From the NCBI GenBank assembly GCA_963921795.1, contig OY997650.1, positions 19,391,862 through 19,455,861 of the forward strand: a DNA stretch of 64,000 nucleotides, written 5' to 3'. The notes beneath the pieces are model-generated. The model made no database searches, was not told where the DNA came from, and saw nothing but the letters and a program-made list of their open reading frames with translations. Position 1 is the stretch's first letter. Every line of letters starts with the position of its first letter. Below are positions 11,525 through 25,204 of the stretch, one piece after another. The stretch comes from Nannobrachium achirus (taxonomy: Eukaryota; Chordata; Actinopteri; Myctophiformes; Myctophidae). The translations under genes and the position numbers were made by a program.

Positions 11525-11816
11525 CTATAAGACACTGAGAAGTAAACTCGGCCTGAGCCAGTTTGAATGAAAGTTGTGAAATACAGCAGTCCTTCCCAGT
11601 CGAGGCCCCGGGGCGCTGAGGCTGAGGTGAGGTCTCACAAATACAATCATGCACACATGGATATGCGGAAATTAGAGTTCCACGTAAAAGCAGGCATTTA
11701 CAAGTGGTAAATATCCTGTTGGATTTCACAAATGTGAAAGCTTACGCATTACACACCCACAGGCTATGGGCAGCAGTGACATACTGTACGTGTGCGCTCG
11801 CACGCACATATATATA
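11525..11816. other. Unique intergenic sequence
   Basis: Nothing recognisable beyond the hAT target duplication at its left edge. Confidence 0.5.
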
Positions 11817-13533
<1,717 letters not shown>

Positions 13534-13615
<82 letters not shown>

Positions 13616-13681
13616 CGATCACATGCGATCACATGCGATCACAGACTCACATAGACATACATACGTACGTACATGCACATG

Positions 13682-13715
<34 letters not shown>

Positions 13716-13764
13716 TGCATGCAAGTGTGCATGCAAGGCACACACACGCACGCACACACACACG

Positions 13765-13845
<81 letters not shown>
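13534..13845. repeat. Compound microsatellite: (CA)n, CATGCGATCA x3, (CT)n, (CA)n
   Basis: CA runs at 13534-13612 and 13741-13843 enclose three copies of the 10-bp unit CATGCGATCA (13613-13641), a CT run (13682-13698) and CGCA-rich units. Confidence 0.95.
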
Positions 13846-13846
<1 letters not shown>

Positions 13847-13879
13847 CAGACTGTATAATTTATAAAGCCTAAGCTCTTT

Positions 13880-14260
13880 CAATACTCCAAAAAGCCAGAT
13901 AAACTTTTCTCATTTGCTCCTAATTTGGTCACGCAAGATAATGCCAACATCTGAAGGCTTTTTAAACTGCTTTTTAAAATGCATTCCTGAAAGGAGCTGG
14001 CAGTGGCACCTCTGCACCTTGTCAGCTCCCATAATTATTTCCAATCCGGAGCTAGCCCTTAATGTGCTGATTAATCCAGGCCTCTCCTTGCTGTGAGATG
14101 CATTCAGCTCCATTAATTTTTCAAAAAGGCCCCGCTCTCTTTTCTGGGAGCCCTGCAGATGTCAGGGCTGTGGCACAGAAAGCCATTAGAAGTTAACACC
14201 TCCCACTCCCCAGGGACTGGCATGGACTCTCCCCTTCCCTCTGTCTGATGCCAAGCACCC
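13880..14260. other. Candidate conserved non-coding element
   Basis: Low-repeat sequence with several TAAT cores (CATAATTATTT near 14030, GATTAATCC near 14069, CATTAATTTT near 14112). No coding frame has convincing protein character. The call as regulatory DNA is inference from composition and lack of repeats. Confidence 0.25.
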
Positions 14261-16362
14261 GCTTTAGGGATGTCAGCTGCCAAGCCTGGCATTCCCAGAA
14301 CTTGGACAACAGCCCCCCCCCCCCCCTCACCCCCAAGAAAAACAGAGGAACAGGGCTTTAATAAGGGTGGCTTAAACAAATCAACGTATGTATGAAGAAA
14401 GGGAGAAAGAAAGAAAGAGAGAAGAAGCAGGCTCCCATGTTCCTGATCTCTCTTAAGTGTTGTGGAATCACCATCACTCTTGCATGGTTCTTGGGAGTAT
14501 TCGGGAATCATAGACTCTTATAGTGTGTGTCACTGCTCTTATCCGGACTCCCAGCTCCAAGATTCCAAGCCAGGTTTCAGATTAGCCTCTGTGAAAAATG
14601 TCCTTAGAACAAGCATCGCTCACCAGTGTGTTCAAATTCAAAGCGCCAACCCCCTCTCACTCCAGAGCTTTGTGCTGTTCTCCCCCTTATACACAGACTG
14701 GTTACAAGCTGTCTCAATTGAGACCCCCTCCCCACACACACCCCTCCCTCACTCTCCATCCTCCTGCCAGCTTTTATCTGCCGATAGGTAGGTGAATGGC
14801 GGAAATTAGGATTCCTGGAGAGACTTGGGATGGAGAGAATAGAAACAAAGACTTCCTCATGTCGGGAACCGATGTCTCTTTTTCCTCTGCTTTTTTCCCT
14901 TTCATCCCAAGGGTTCCTGTCAGACAGAGGGAAGGAGAACGGTAGTGCATATAATACCTTTTAAGAGGCTGCCAGTTCTCTCCCATGCGATAAGCTCTGC
15001 TTGATTCACAATGGAGTTTCAAGACCCCGCAGTCACCCCAGTGTAGACCTGAGAACCCACTCCAACATACACATCAACATTGATATGCAAGCTGCATTGA
15101 AATATGGAAGTACCACTAATTGGACTCACAATGTCAAACCCAACTTGCACTAGAAAGCTCTGTTTTCTTGTGATTATTACTGACAATGCATCTCTTCGTT
15201 ATATTATGTCTTTAAAGCCTCTAAAGCTGATATAATGAGAAATGTACCAGTCCAACGTTAACTGCAATAGAACCCTCAGCTTCACTGTATTTGACGTTAT
15301 AGGGGAATAATCACTGCCATACACTGCAGCACCCAGGTCAATAAACTGTAAGTGTACAGCACCACTCAACAGAAAAGATAATATGCCTACAATACTTTGT
15401 ATGCAATCCCCATAGCAAAGTGTTCCAAAAAAATCTGTATAAACAGAGCACAGTGTCAAATTCTTAGCCCCTCTTTGAATGTTAATGAAACAGAGGTGTT
15501 ATGGTGTCAGAAATCTGTCCAACAATGATAACAGTACAACTCCTGTTTACACCGAGCATGCTTCGGCTCCCCCCCAAAAAGAAAGTGCAGCCTCATTTAC
15601 GTGCTAATGTGGGAAGGCAGATAAAGGATGGAGGAGCGATGACATGCCATGTCAGAGAGTCAACCCCTTTGAACCGTTCCTCACGTTAGTGAGGAGAGAG
15701 AGAGGTGGAGGTGGGGGAGGTGGGTGGTGGAATTAAAGCACCTCAGCAGCTTTACCTCTTTTAAAACGTACCACTCACCCACTCCACTCAAGCCCCTTGC
15801 ATTCACGACAGAGATATAAATAATCATTAGCATGTATCTGCAACATACATGCACAGGCTGTTTCACACAGCTGGAGTTCTCTGTGATGGCATTTTTCCTA
15901 TTGTACTATGCAAGATACTTTTGTTTTGGACAATTGGATGGATAGGATAGGACACAAATATTGATGTATAATAACAAGGTAATGAATACCACCACAAAGG
16001 TTATTATGGAGTTCAGTGCAAAACCCAAACGCATACCACGGACACAGGAGATAAGGTGAGGTATAAGAAGCTTTATTTGCGGAGGGTGGGAAGGCTGGAA
16101 TGACAGGTAGACTGTCAGGCGAGCAGGCAAGTGAGCATACAGACAGGCAGATGAGGAATGAGCACAAGGTACAATCTAGGAAACAAACATGAAGAACTAA
16201 ACTCTGGAGGTCTGAACCGTACCACTACCACTGGAGCCAGGGTTTATATGCAGAAGAGGTGATGAGCTGATGGCAGGTGTGCAGTATCTAGGGGGCAAGT
16301 CTTGCTATTTCTACGTGTCATTATTTAGGTTTTAGGGTTAGGTATTTAGGCATAGTTTTACA
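14261..16362. other. Unique intergenic sequence, about 2.1 kb
   Basis: It contains a C run at 14312-14327 and purine-rich patches at 14400-14425 and 15690-15730. No exon, transposon or RNA gene is supported. Confidence 0.5.
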
Positions 16363-16903
16363 TAGCTCTGGTCCAGAGCGTCAGCTGCACTGATGCTCTG
16401 ACAGGCGGCTGGCTAAAAGACTAGACCAGGATTTCTGTACCCCTACTAGGGCTCAACTTCAGTCAAAATAAACTAAACTACTTTGCTACTGACCTAACCA
16501 AAGGTAGTTTTACGTTGTTCAAACTCTATTCTCTGCGGTGGGAAACCTCTCAGCACCCCACCCACTCTGTAAAATACATTATTTTTGTCATGAAATAAAA
16601 TGCACCCACCTCGGGAGCGAGCCACCGCAGACACAACTCAGAAATAAGCGGCGGTAGAGTTGGATGCGTTTTATTTCATGACAAAAATAATGTATTTTAC
16701 AGAGTGGGTGGGGTGCTGAGAGGTTTCCCACCGCAGAGAATAGACTTTCAACAACACAAAACTACCTTTGGTTAGGTGATTACTATTAGCGAAGTAGTTT
16801 CGTTTATTTTGACTCAAGTTGAGCCCTCGTAGGGTTACAGAAATCCTGGTTTAGTCTTGATCAGTCAGCCGCCTGTCAGAGCTGATGCTCTGGACCAGAG
16901 CTA
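16363..16903. mobile_element. Mutator-like foldback element with 9-bp target duplication
   Basis: The long inverted arms are 16363-16609 and 16658-16903, joined by a spacer of about 48 bp. The outer ends are TAGCTCTGGTCCAGAGC and its complement. They are flanked by perfect 9-bp repeats AGTTTTACA (16354-16362 and 16904-16912). Long TIRs with a 9-bp duplication are the pattern of Mutator (MULE) elements, although P-like groups can also give 8-9 bp. No ORF for a transposase is present. Confidence 0.8.
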
Positions 16904-17014
16904 AGTTTTACAGGTTAGGGTTTGGGTTGGGGTTAGGCATAGTGGTTAACATTCACCAGGTTAGCACTCACCTGCGCCGGCAGGTTAGCATTTCACTAGG
17001 TTAACATTCACCCA
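16904..17014. repeat. Imperfect GGTTAGCATTCACC tandem repeats
   Basis: Units near 16947, 16961, 16982 and 16999 repeat GGTTARCATTCACC with changes. GTTAGGGTTTGGG lies just before them. Confidence 0.5.
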
Positions 17015-17119
17015 CGTCAAACAAATGGAACATTGAACAAATGTTATGTCGAAAATCTACACGCTCCTATATCTAGGTGAGTGAGTTTCAAGACAAGAAC
17101 ACACAAACACAGAGAGACC

Positions 17120-17385
17120 AATGCACAGAGACACAAGGGAAATAGTAAGTGGTCTACTGTGCATTTCAATAATACACACAATCCACAGCACTTTACAATG
17201 TGAGCTACATTCACCCCAGTCACACACCTATGGCAGAGGCAACCATGCAAGGCATCAAATTGCTCATTGGAAGAACCTGGCTCAAGGACACTTTGTTCAT
17301 GCCAGGAGGAGCCGGGGATCGAACTGAGAAACCTCTGGTTCCCAAACAGCCGTTTTACCGCCTGAGTCACTGCCATCCCTGGGAG
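17120..17385 (-). mobile_element. tRNA-derived SINE, minus strand
   Basis: On the minus strand the head reads GGCAGTGACTCAGGCGGTAA, an A-box-like stretch. It is followed by AGTTCGATCCCC, which matches the RNA polymerase III B box GGTTCRANNCC with one change. The body contains GTCCTTGAGCCAGGTTC and ATGCCTTGCATGGTTGCC, shared with fragments at 48.1-48.3 kb and, in part, 57.6-57.7 kb. It is a pol III-type retroposon and not a functional tRNA gene. Confidence 0.75.
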
Positions 17386-17399
17386 CCGTGCCCGTGGCT

Positions 17400-17734
17400 G
17401 TGACAGAGATATATATATACTGTACATATAGTGTCACGTAGGCAGACTGGTATTTGTCTGGAATTCCCCACACTGTACTGTAGGCTCACTCAGCACTTGG
17501 ATATCCAGAGTTTCTTACAGGCTATAATTTAATAGCTCCAAATAAAATGTGAACAGTGACGACAGTTGAGCTATGTGTTAGGTCTGAGCAGGGTGTGTGA
17601 GTGATCAGTAGCATGAAATGCATGTGTATTTGTTTGTTTTAGTCTATTTTGGTGTCAGATGGAATGGTTGAAGTATGCCACGTCATGGAGGCAATGCCAG
17701 AAATGCTGGAAAGTTTAGACCATCACAGGAAGTA
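17400..17734. other. Unique intergenic sequence
   Basis: A short (AT)n lies at 17408-17418. No gene is seen. Confidence 0.5.
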
Positions 17735-17830
17735 ATTTAACCACTTAAGCTCTATACTTCATCTTGTGACAAATAGAAAAAATAGCCGATCTACAAGCTC
17801 ACATGCATTGTGAGCTCGTAGTTTGGCTCT
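17735..17830. repeat. Hairpin-bearing MITE, TTAACCACTTAAG end
   Basis: The end TTTAACCACTTAAGCTC at 17737 precedes AAAATAGCCGATCTACAAG. The second arm is degraded to GTGAGCTCGTAGTTTGGCT. Confidence 0.7.
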
Positions 17831-17885
17831 GTCTGCTTTTTGAGCGGTGCTAACCGCTCCTACATCTGGCTTTGTCTATATGTAC

Positions 17886-17990
17886 TGTATGTACTGTATG
17901 TATGTATGTGTGTATGTATGTATGTATGTATGTATGCATGTATGTATGTATGTACGGTATGTATGTATGTATGTATGTATGTATGTATGT
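17886..17990. repeat. (GTAT)n microsatellite
   Basis: About 24 GTAT units carry interruptions near 17908, 17935 and 17955. Confidence 0.95.
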
Positions 17991-19083
17991 CCCTCCGTCC
18001 CGCAGAGCCTGGCATCGGCCAGGCTTTGTGGGACCAGGACGCTTAATGAAATTAACTCATAAAAGGCACTGCTCAACTTCAAATTGGGTGTGGTTTTTCT
18101 TATGTGAAACATTTTTAAAGAATTGTGAATCTGCCCAAGAGTTGTCGACAAACACCATTTACCTGGTGCTCAAAACAAAATGCATATGAACAATCTGCAA
18201 ACAGTGAGTCAGATCAGTTTTAGGGTTTATGGCTGAGGTAACAAGAAGGAACTGATGAATCATGTACAAGAAGATCCCAGCTGCTGCTGCTGCCTTGGAA
18301 GGAGTGGCTCTTGTGGAACGGGAAGTGATTCACAAAGCCCTGACGTAGCATTTAGGTGCGCTGCTGAAGCCTTTTACAAATGGGTGTAGATGTTCTCCGT
18401 CACCCAGTGACCCTCACCCAGCCCTCCCGCCTCAGCCGTCCTGTTAATGAGAAGGGCCAGCCATGGTCACATTAGCGGCTGCCGTGTTAACCATTCCCAC
18501 ATGCTGTTGAAATCTAAAGTAATGCACCTGTAATTTTTCCTCCGTTTGTTAATATTTTACACAGGGTGTTTAGAGTTGCCGTTACTCAGTCTTAAAAGGC
18601 TTTGGTTTGGCTGTGGTCACGGTTACTTCTTACTTCTATTCAGTTTTCATCCACACCTGCTTACAGTTTTACAGACAGACAGCTGTGACATATAGATGGT
18701 TGTGTAATGTGTCCAGGTAAGCCATTCATAATAAAGCTCACATAAAAACACCAAGTCTTACTCAGTGGCCACTTTGGGCTGTCCCCTCCCGGGGGCCCCC
18801 ACCGTGTCTGATTTTATACATGTGAAAGGAAATATTATGCTATTATTTAGGATTAACATAATTTAAAATGTAAAAGATATTTGTTGAGATATAGGTTCCA
18901 TATGTAGGCTAGGCTAATAATCGACAATTTTGGCATTTAGACAGAACGACTCACAAAGTGGAAGGCCAGCTGAATTTATTCAAGCCTATACAGTAGAAAA
19001 TGTAGGTCCCATGTAGTATTATGGATGGCATTAACAGAAGACAATTTGGCAAGAGCTATTAGGCCTACTTATACCTAGCAAAA
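17991..19083. other. Unique intergenic sequence
   Basis: No exon, transposon end or RNA gene is recognised in about 1.1 kb. Confidence 0.5.
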
Positions 19084-19437
19084 GGAGTGTAAATCCCTAA
19101 CATCCTTTAAAATTGCCCTGAAAAACCACTTACAGGCGGCAGTCGCTCGTAACTGGTAAAAATAAACCTAGCCTAGCCTTACCCTCCCCCTGACCCTTCT
19201 ATTGTAAATATCTATATCTTTTTTGCACTGTTCTTTTTTCTGACGATATCTACTAGCATACTGTGTTCTATCCTTCTGTCATTCAATGTTATATGAGATA
19301 CATAAAGGTTTCCTGTGTAAATAAGCCGAAAAGCTTACTAGGATCTCCTTTTAGTTGACCTTGTACCAGTGAACTGTACTGTCATGAAACTGTACCTTTT
19401 CCTGTGCAAACTTCTAATAAAGTCTTCAATCAATCAA
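19084..19437 (+). pseudogene. L2-like LINE 3' end, plus strand
   Basis: The first part encodes the last residues of the RT ORF, SFKIALKNHLQAAVARNW and a stop. This matches the same end of the minus copy near 8057-8115. A 3' UTR follows, sharing TTTTAGTTGACCTTGTA and CTGTCATGAAACTGTACC with that copy. It ends in AATAAAGTCTTCAATCAATC. The copy is strongly 5'-truncated, as is usual for target-primed reverse transcription. Confidence 0.85.
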
Positions 19438-19950
19438 AGCATATGAATAGATGCGGTAGGCACCCTCAGTCATGACAAACTATTCACTTCATGTTTTGTT
19501 GGTGTGTGCACATGTGTGTGTTCAAGATAATGTGGAGGTCTCCTACTTCTACTGTGGTGTGTGTATGTATCGATAGCTAGGAAAAGAGAAAAAGAGAAAT
19601 AGAACAGATATTCATGATAGGCCTACTCTGCAATATTCCTAGAGTCACTAGAGCTCCTTTTAAAATATCACCTATTTTAAAGGGGGATGTTTTGACGACA
19701 ACAAAACAGTGGAACCACCGCGGCTGGAGTTCAGAGAAGGGGCAGGCCAGCCAGCCAGATTGCGAAAGAATTGCTTTGAGTAGTGGTTCGGCATTGCAGG
19801 AATTTTTTAATTTCCTGTTACTCAATAATTCTGCTCTTGTTAGGTCCGCTTGGACAACATCCTGTGCTGTACGTTGTCTGATCAAGTCAATCCATTTGGA
19901 CAGATGAGGGGAAGGCAGCACGCTTTCATGCGCCATCATGTCCACGACAC
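19438..19950. other. Unique intergenic sequence
   Basis: Overlapping open frames of about 100 codons exist on both strands at 19577-19945. They show no family features, so I do not call a gene. Confidence 0.45.
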
Positions 19951-19991
19951 CAGTGGTGGAAAAAGTAGGCTACTCATATTCCTTACTTAAG

Positions 19992-20199
19992 TTAAAGGAG
20001 TAGTTCACCCCCAAAATGACTTTTTTTCTATTGATTACTCATGCCATGGGGAGTACAGTTCAATAATATTTTTTGGTTTTTGTCACATTCCTAAGACAAA
20101 ATTTTGATTCGAGTAATTTTCCCCCCCCATCCGGAACGAATGGGGGTACATTTATTGTTATCACATTTTTGTCTTAGGAATGTGACAAAAAACTAAAAT
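19992..20199 (+). mobile_element. TTAA-ended MITE nested in the hAT-like element
   Basis: It begins TTAAAGGAGTAGTTCACCCC. The inverted arms GTCACATTCCTAAGACAAAA (near 20079) and TTTTGTCTTAGGAATGTGAC (near 20167) pair over 20 bp. Confidence 0.7.
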
Positions 20200-20304
20200 G
20201 TAGGCCTACTCCGTTGCAAGTAAAAGTCTGTAATACAAAGTGTACTTGAGTAAACGTACAAAAGTATTGGAATAAAAATGTACTCAAAGTAAAAGTACAA
20301 AATG

Positions 20305-20379
20305 TTTGAAAATAGCAGATCTACAAGCTCATAACGCGTCGGTGATGCTTTGTGAGCTTGTAGATCGGATATTTTCAAA
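20305..20379. repeat. GATCTACAAGCTC hairpin, complete
   Basis: TTTGAAAATAGCAGATCTAC pairs with the right arm GTAGATCGGATATTTTCAAA. Confidence 0.85.
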
Positions 20380-20521
20380 TAGCCAAGACATAAGGGCTAA
20401 AGTGGTTTATGTATGTTTTATAATAATTATAATTTATAATTTATTTTCAAATAAATGTAGTGGAGTAAAGGTAGGCTAATAGTAAAAGTATAGAAAATTG
20501 GAAATAGCCTACTCGAGCATA

Positions 20522-20555
20522 AATAGCAGATCTGCAAGCTCTAACGCGACGACGA
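20522..20555. repeat. GATCTACAAGCTC hairpin, left arm only
   Basis: AAATAGCAGATCTGCAAGCTC is present and then TAACGCGACGACG; the right arm is missing. Confidence 0.6.
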
Positions 20556-21091
20556 AGGAATATAAAATATTAGGTAGCCTATTATCATTTTATCTGGCAA
20601 TGGGCGGGGGCAGAATTTGCAGAAGACACAAATCAAGACCATAGACTCACAACGGTGGCCGGTGGGTGTCTTTTCTCTGTCGGGCTGATGTCACATACTG
20701 GTACTGCTCTGGGGACACACCGACCTGCTATGGGCCTGTACAGTACGATACCCCCCACCCCACTGTACAAGTTATTATTTTGTCCTCCAGGCTTTTTATG
20801 AGCTCATGGTGATAAACGGGAATGATTCAGTCCGTCTTTTTACGGGGGAAATAAAGAAAACAGTCAGACGAGAAGCAGAACGAAGCGAGCGGTAAGTGGT
20901 TTACAGTTGGGGGGCGTTCACTTCCATGCCCCCAGGGGCCGAGGAGGAGAGGAGACCCCCCTTCCCTCCCACAACCTTCCCGAACGTTGCTCTCTCTCGT
21001 CATGGCTGTTTAGGGTCAAATAAATCACCTGCCATCGCAGGTGCTGACCTGTTGTTTATTAGTAAGCGTCTGAAGACAAGCTTTGAGAGAG
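20556..21091. other. Unique intergenic sequence
   Basis: No gene or repeat is recognised. Confidence 0.45.
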
Positions 21092-21260
21092 CAGAGGCGT
21101 CAATTGGGTATGGCAGCTGCTATACCTTGGCTACAGGGGGGGGGGGGGGGAAATAAATGTACTTCTTAAAATAAATTCATCATGCCTGTTGGTATGGCAA
21201 CATGACTGGTGGTGTCATTCATGTTGCCATACCTTAGCTTTTGCTGAACTGACGCCACTG
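21092..21260. mobile_element. Short hAT-like element, CAGAGGCGTCA ends
   Basis: The left end CAGAGGCGTCA and right end TGACGCCACTG are inverted with one change. GGTATGGCA motifs are repeated in both halves and a G run lies at 21137-21150. The flanking octamers match poorly, so the class is tentative. Confidence 0.4.
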
Positions 21261-21627
21261 GATGCGAGGGGTTAAAGCGCGCTAGTCTCGGTTCTTAAAG
21301 GTTGATTTAGCCAAAAACCCCTCTGGGATGCTGCTGCTGCTACCCCCGGCCTGCAACAAATGAATGGCAATAAATCCCCAGGTGACTGATGTTTGGGAGT
21401 GTGATAATTAGTCCTGTTAAAAGGAGCCTGTGGTATGTTGAAATAAAACGTGGCCTTTTTTTTAGTGGGGACGACGTGAGTGACTTGAAAGTACAAGTTA
21501 ACTTGTCAATAATGAATGATTAGGGCGTTGTCTGTTTTCTAAAAGCTGTTGTCAATCAATCACGTCGTCTTGATTAGCCTATGCTATGTGGCTCCTTCAT
21601 CTTGATGGAAATAGTTACTGTTGTAGG
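21261..21627. other. Unique intergenic sequence
   Basis: Nothing recognisable. Confidence 0.5.
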
Positions 21628-21965
21628 CAGTGGTGGAAAAGTACTCAAATGTTTTACTTTAAGTAAAAGTATTATAGGCCTACTGCAATATAGAAATACT
21701 CTGTTACAAGTAGAAGTCCGGAATAGGCCTACAAAAAAAAGGGAAAGTACAAAAGTATTAGTATCAAAATGTACTTAAAGTACCAAATGTAAAAGTACAA
21801 AATGTTTGAAAATAGCAGATCTACAAACTTACAACATGTCGATGCATTGTGAGCTTCGGCTATTGTCATATAGCCTGTGAATTAGTAACTAGTAACTAAA
21901 AAAAACAAAATTGTACTTAAGTGTACAGTATTTAAGTAAATGTACTTAGTTACTTTACACCATTG
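21628..21965 (+). mobile_element. hAT-like element, CAGTGGTGGAAAAGTAC family
   Basis: The ends are CAGTGGTGGAAAAGTACTC and GTTACTTTACACCATTG. Flanking octamers GTTGTAGG and ACTGTAGG match at six of eight positions, in line with an old hAT target duplication. It contains a degraded hairpin copy at 21805-21867. Confidence 0.7.
21805..21867. repeat. Degraded GATCTACAAGCTC hairpin
   Basis: AAAATAGCAGATCTACAAAC is intact. The right arm is shortened to GTGAGCTTCGGCTATTG. Confidence 0.7.
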
Positions 21966-24120
21966 ACTGTAGGCTACTGTTATCCTGTATACTAAATGTC
22001 TGATACCACTTTAATGAACTCTTTGTCAACCTCATCCTAACTCAAGCAGAGTTTGTGTTGAAAATATATATACTGTACATAGTTGTTGATGTAAATGTAA
22101 TTGTGTAAATCATATTCAATTCTCAAACCAATTCCAGTATGTCCTACAAACATGGTGGCAACGTGATTTTGAGCGTTTCATCAAAACAGTGACAGAAATA
22201 AGTATAGAAGAAAAATATCAAGAAACTGTTCATCATCACAGGTGCATGAGTGAGATTGCACTGAATAACTCACTGTTGCTTCATTGCTGAAACAATTGCT
22301 GTGTATGTGCAATCAGTGAGTCAGGGTTTGGATTGACAGCAGAGGTGTATCCATTTGCTATCTAATAAATTACACTATTGTCTCTTCACATTTGACTTAG
22401 GAAGCATTGAGCATTACGCCCGAAATAAACCGCAGCGCTGCAGGCCTTTGCACAACACTTGCAGATCCACCATTCCACACTGACTGGCACCTTTTCCTAG
22501 AGGTAAGTCAACCTTAAAATTTTCAAATTAAAATAATGATTGTCTAAACATTTCTATGCTCTATTTCTGTGTACATATGCCTTTGTCTAGACAGTGTGTT
22601 GCCATAAAGCTGGCAAAACAACATTAGCCTGCGAGAGCGGTGCACAATATCGGTATCAAATGATGTCATCTCCCCATGTAATGTAAAGCGAAGATTGAGC
22701 TCGATCAATTAGGATTTGCAGTGGAGCAGAAAATAGCTTATGACAGAGCTAAGGTGGAGGAATGTATGAGGAAAAATAAACTTTGCTTCAGACTCACTTG
22801 CTCTCTCATACCTTAGCAGATTCACAATGCACCCGGGGTGCATGCATTTATCTACTGACGATGAGAAATGAAACAAAAGTATTCTTCTTCAAATTTGCTA
22901 TACAGAGATTACATAACCTATTCCATTCCCGAAATGGTAATTTTAAATGCAGTGTGATTCATAAGGTGGTGCTGATGCTATTCTGGATTGTACAAATACA
23001 ATACAAAAGTTCTGAATACCTCATAATTCATAGCAGCCAAAAACACTCAAATTATCTTAATACATTGCAGTCTCTGGTGATATTGCATTTTATCTGTGTA
23101 TAAATATTGCTTTTATGTTTTTGTCTCACAAAACCCTGTAAATAAATGTATAAAATGTCACTGGGAGTACCGTATACATTGTTGGCAGGAAGAACACTAG
23201 CTCAAAAGACACTTGTCATTCTGTTATTGTCAAGTCAGCACTCTTGAACACTAAGACGTGATGTCTGAATTATGTACAATTTGTGACGATTATGCATGCC
23301 AGACATTAGAAGTTAAACGACAAAATGATTACTTAATACCCACACAAAGGTAACTTATCGCCTTGATCTGTTTTCAGACGAATTGCCTAAAAGGAAACTT
23401 CCTCTTGAAAAGCAAGTCTGCACAACAGGTCACAGCCGATGACAGCTCATATCGTGTTTGTTATTGAAGGAAAGGTTAGTGCCCGAGGCTTGACAGGCAG
23501 GTGTAATAAGCCAAGGAGTAGAGATGTCACCCATGGGTGCAGCCACAGGCGAATAAGGTCCTGTGAGTGCCTAAGGATTCCCTGGCTATAATGTTACTCT
23601 TTGTTCAAGTTGTACTGCAGAAATGGGAAATATGTTCAAGCTTGACGTGTTCGTGTAATGCCGCGTTAATGAGCATCAAAAAGCAATGGCCATTCCAAAT
23701 ACCTTTTGGCATTGTCTGTCACTTTTGTGTCAGACCACAATCCAACCACAGGTGTAATCATAATTGTTTCGCTCAAAAGAACGTATGAGTCACGTCAGCT
23801 GTCAGCTTTGAAGTGGAGGAAATGCCAGTAATTCTTCTTAGCTAATTCCAGTTCAGTCTATATCGAGTGATCGTTTAGCTATAATTCTGTCAGATAAGAG
23901 GAACTGGTTGGACTTGAATGATTGACAGGACACAACAGTCTGCCTTTCTCTACATTCCAAGTGCAGCATTTTGGCATGTGCACATTGATTGAATGAATTA
24001 TACAGATCTGACCAATTTCATACTTAAGATATACACCAACATATCAGCTTCTCCTTGTGTGGATTACCAGGCCACAAGCTCATCTCTTTCCATGTTTTTC
24101 TCTTTTTTATCTATCCTAGG
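21966..24120. other. Unique intergenic sequence, about 2.1 kb
   Basis: No exon, transposon end or RNA gene is seen. Short frames at 22783-23103 and 23567-23788 have no recognisable features. Confidence 0.5.
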
Positions 24121-24146
24121 AGGGGGAGGGGGGGGGGGGGGGGGGT
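24121..24146. repeat. Poly-G tract
   Basis: A run of 20 or so G residues with an early A interruption. Confidence 0.9.
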
Positions 24147-24497
24147 ACATTTTACAATGCTAAATGCTGTTAATCCTGGCCTGAGGCCTCAGACAACAGA
24201 AATACAAATTTGCAGCTGCCTTAATTACCGGATTTCAAAAACAAACAATAAATCTGCCTTCGATAGAGATGCTGGTGGAAAACAAACAACCTCTGGGCTT
24301 ACAGACAGTTATCATCATATTCTGATGTCTTCGAGAGATTAGCATGAAGAGAAAAAAAAACCTGTACCTTGTATACAGTATATATACCGTATGGTGGGAG
24401 TAGGCTTGTTGTATGTGATGCGCACCATAGTTCCTTGGACTCAATTCTAAGACGTGATTTATAGTTATAGACACTGACAGTTTTTTTGTGAAATGAC
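24147..24497. other. Unique intergenic sequence
   Basis: Nothing recognisable apart from a TATATACAGTATATATA-like patch near 24372-24388. Confidence 0.45.
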
Positions 24498-24545
24498 CTA
24501 AAAATAGACCATCTACAAGCAGCTCACAATGTGTCACAGATGGTC
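24498..24545. repeat. Degraded hairpin copy
   Basis: AAAAATAGACCATCTACAAG is followed by CTCACAATGTGTCACAG and a truncated right arm ATGGTCT. Confidence 0.55.
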
Positions 24546-25204
24546 TGGACGAGATGCCGGCACACAACTAAGTACAAATCGCGCTTAATGTGGTTCATGT
24601 GTGTTGACTGTCAGGGATAGAGCTATACCTTCTGAAAGGGGGAGGGGGTTGTTTTTCTACTGTTTCGAGGAAGGCAAGTTGACTTGATGGAGAGATACAT
24701 CCCAATCGTCGGAACAAGGTGTGTGTGTTTCACGCATGAGCAATACCGCTCCCACCAGCACAAAGATGGGCTCTGTTCTGTCCTGACCACCCTGAGTACT
24801 GGAGACGGGCTTTTGAGGTTTTGATTATATTTTATGAGTCCTAATTGTGACTGACCCGGCCCGCCGGTGGTTCCATTTCATGTGGAGGGCAGGAGAAGGG
24901 ATTGGACGCTGATTGGGTCATCGCGGCTGATCAGCGTGGCTGTCTGCTGACCCTCCACCCTTGCGGGACGGTGAGGGACACGTCTCAAGTTCATCCTCCC
25001 CTTGGGTGGTAAGGCTCTCAGCTTACCTCCACCTGTCCGCTGGGGCCAGACTCTCCCTTCACCCCTCGCCCTCCAGCTCTTCTCTGCTGAGACTACTTAA
25101 CATACCCGGTTCAGCTCGTCTTACAGTGGTTAAACAAAACTCTGCCATTGTTTACCAACATGGTTAAAAGGGGGGGAACATCTGTGTTTGACTTTTGTTT
25201 ACTA
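24546..25204. other. Unique intergenic sequence
   Basis: No gene is seen. Confidence 0.5.

Larger units (their letters stand above)
19951..20520 (+). mobile_element. hAT-like element, CAGTGGTGGAAAAAGTA family, with a nested MITE
   Basis: It starts CAGTGGTGGAAAAAGTA and continues with AGTAAAAGT/GTACTT repeats, shared with 21628-21965 and 37425-37802. A TTAA-type MITE interrupts it at 19992-20199, and a hairpin copy sits at 20305-20379. The right end is not clear. Confidence 0.65.

Noticed and set aside
14113..14511. 132-codon minus-strand frame with possible coding character
   Set aside because: It includes poly-Gly from a C run and has no recognisable motifs. The DNA fits non-coding sequence better.
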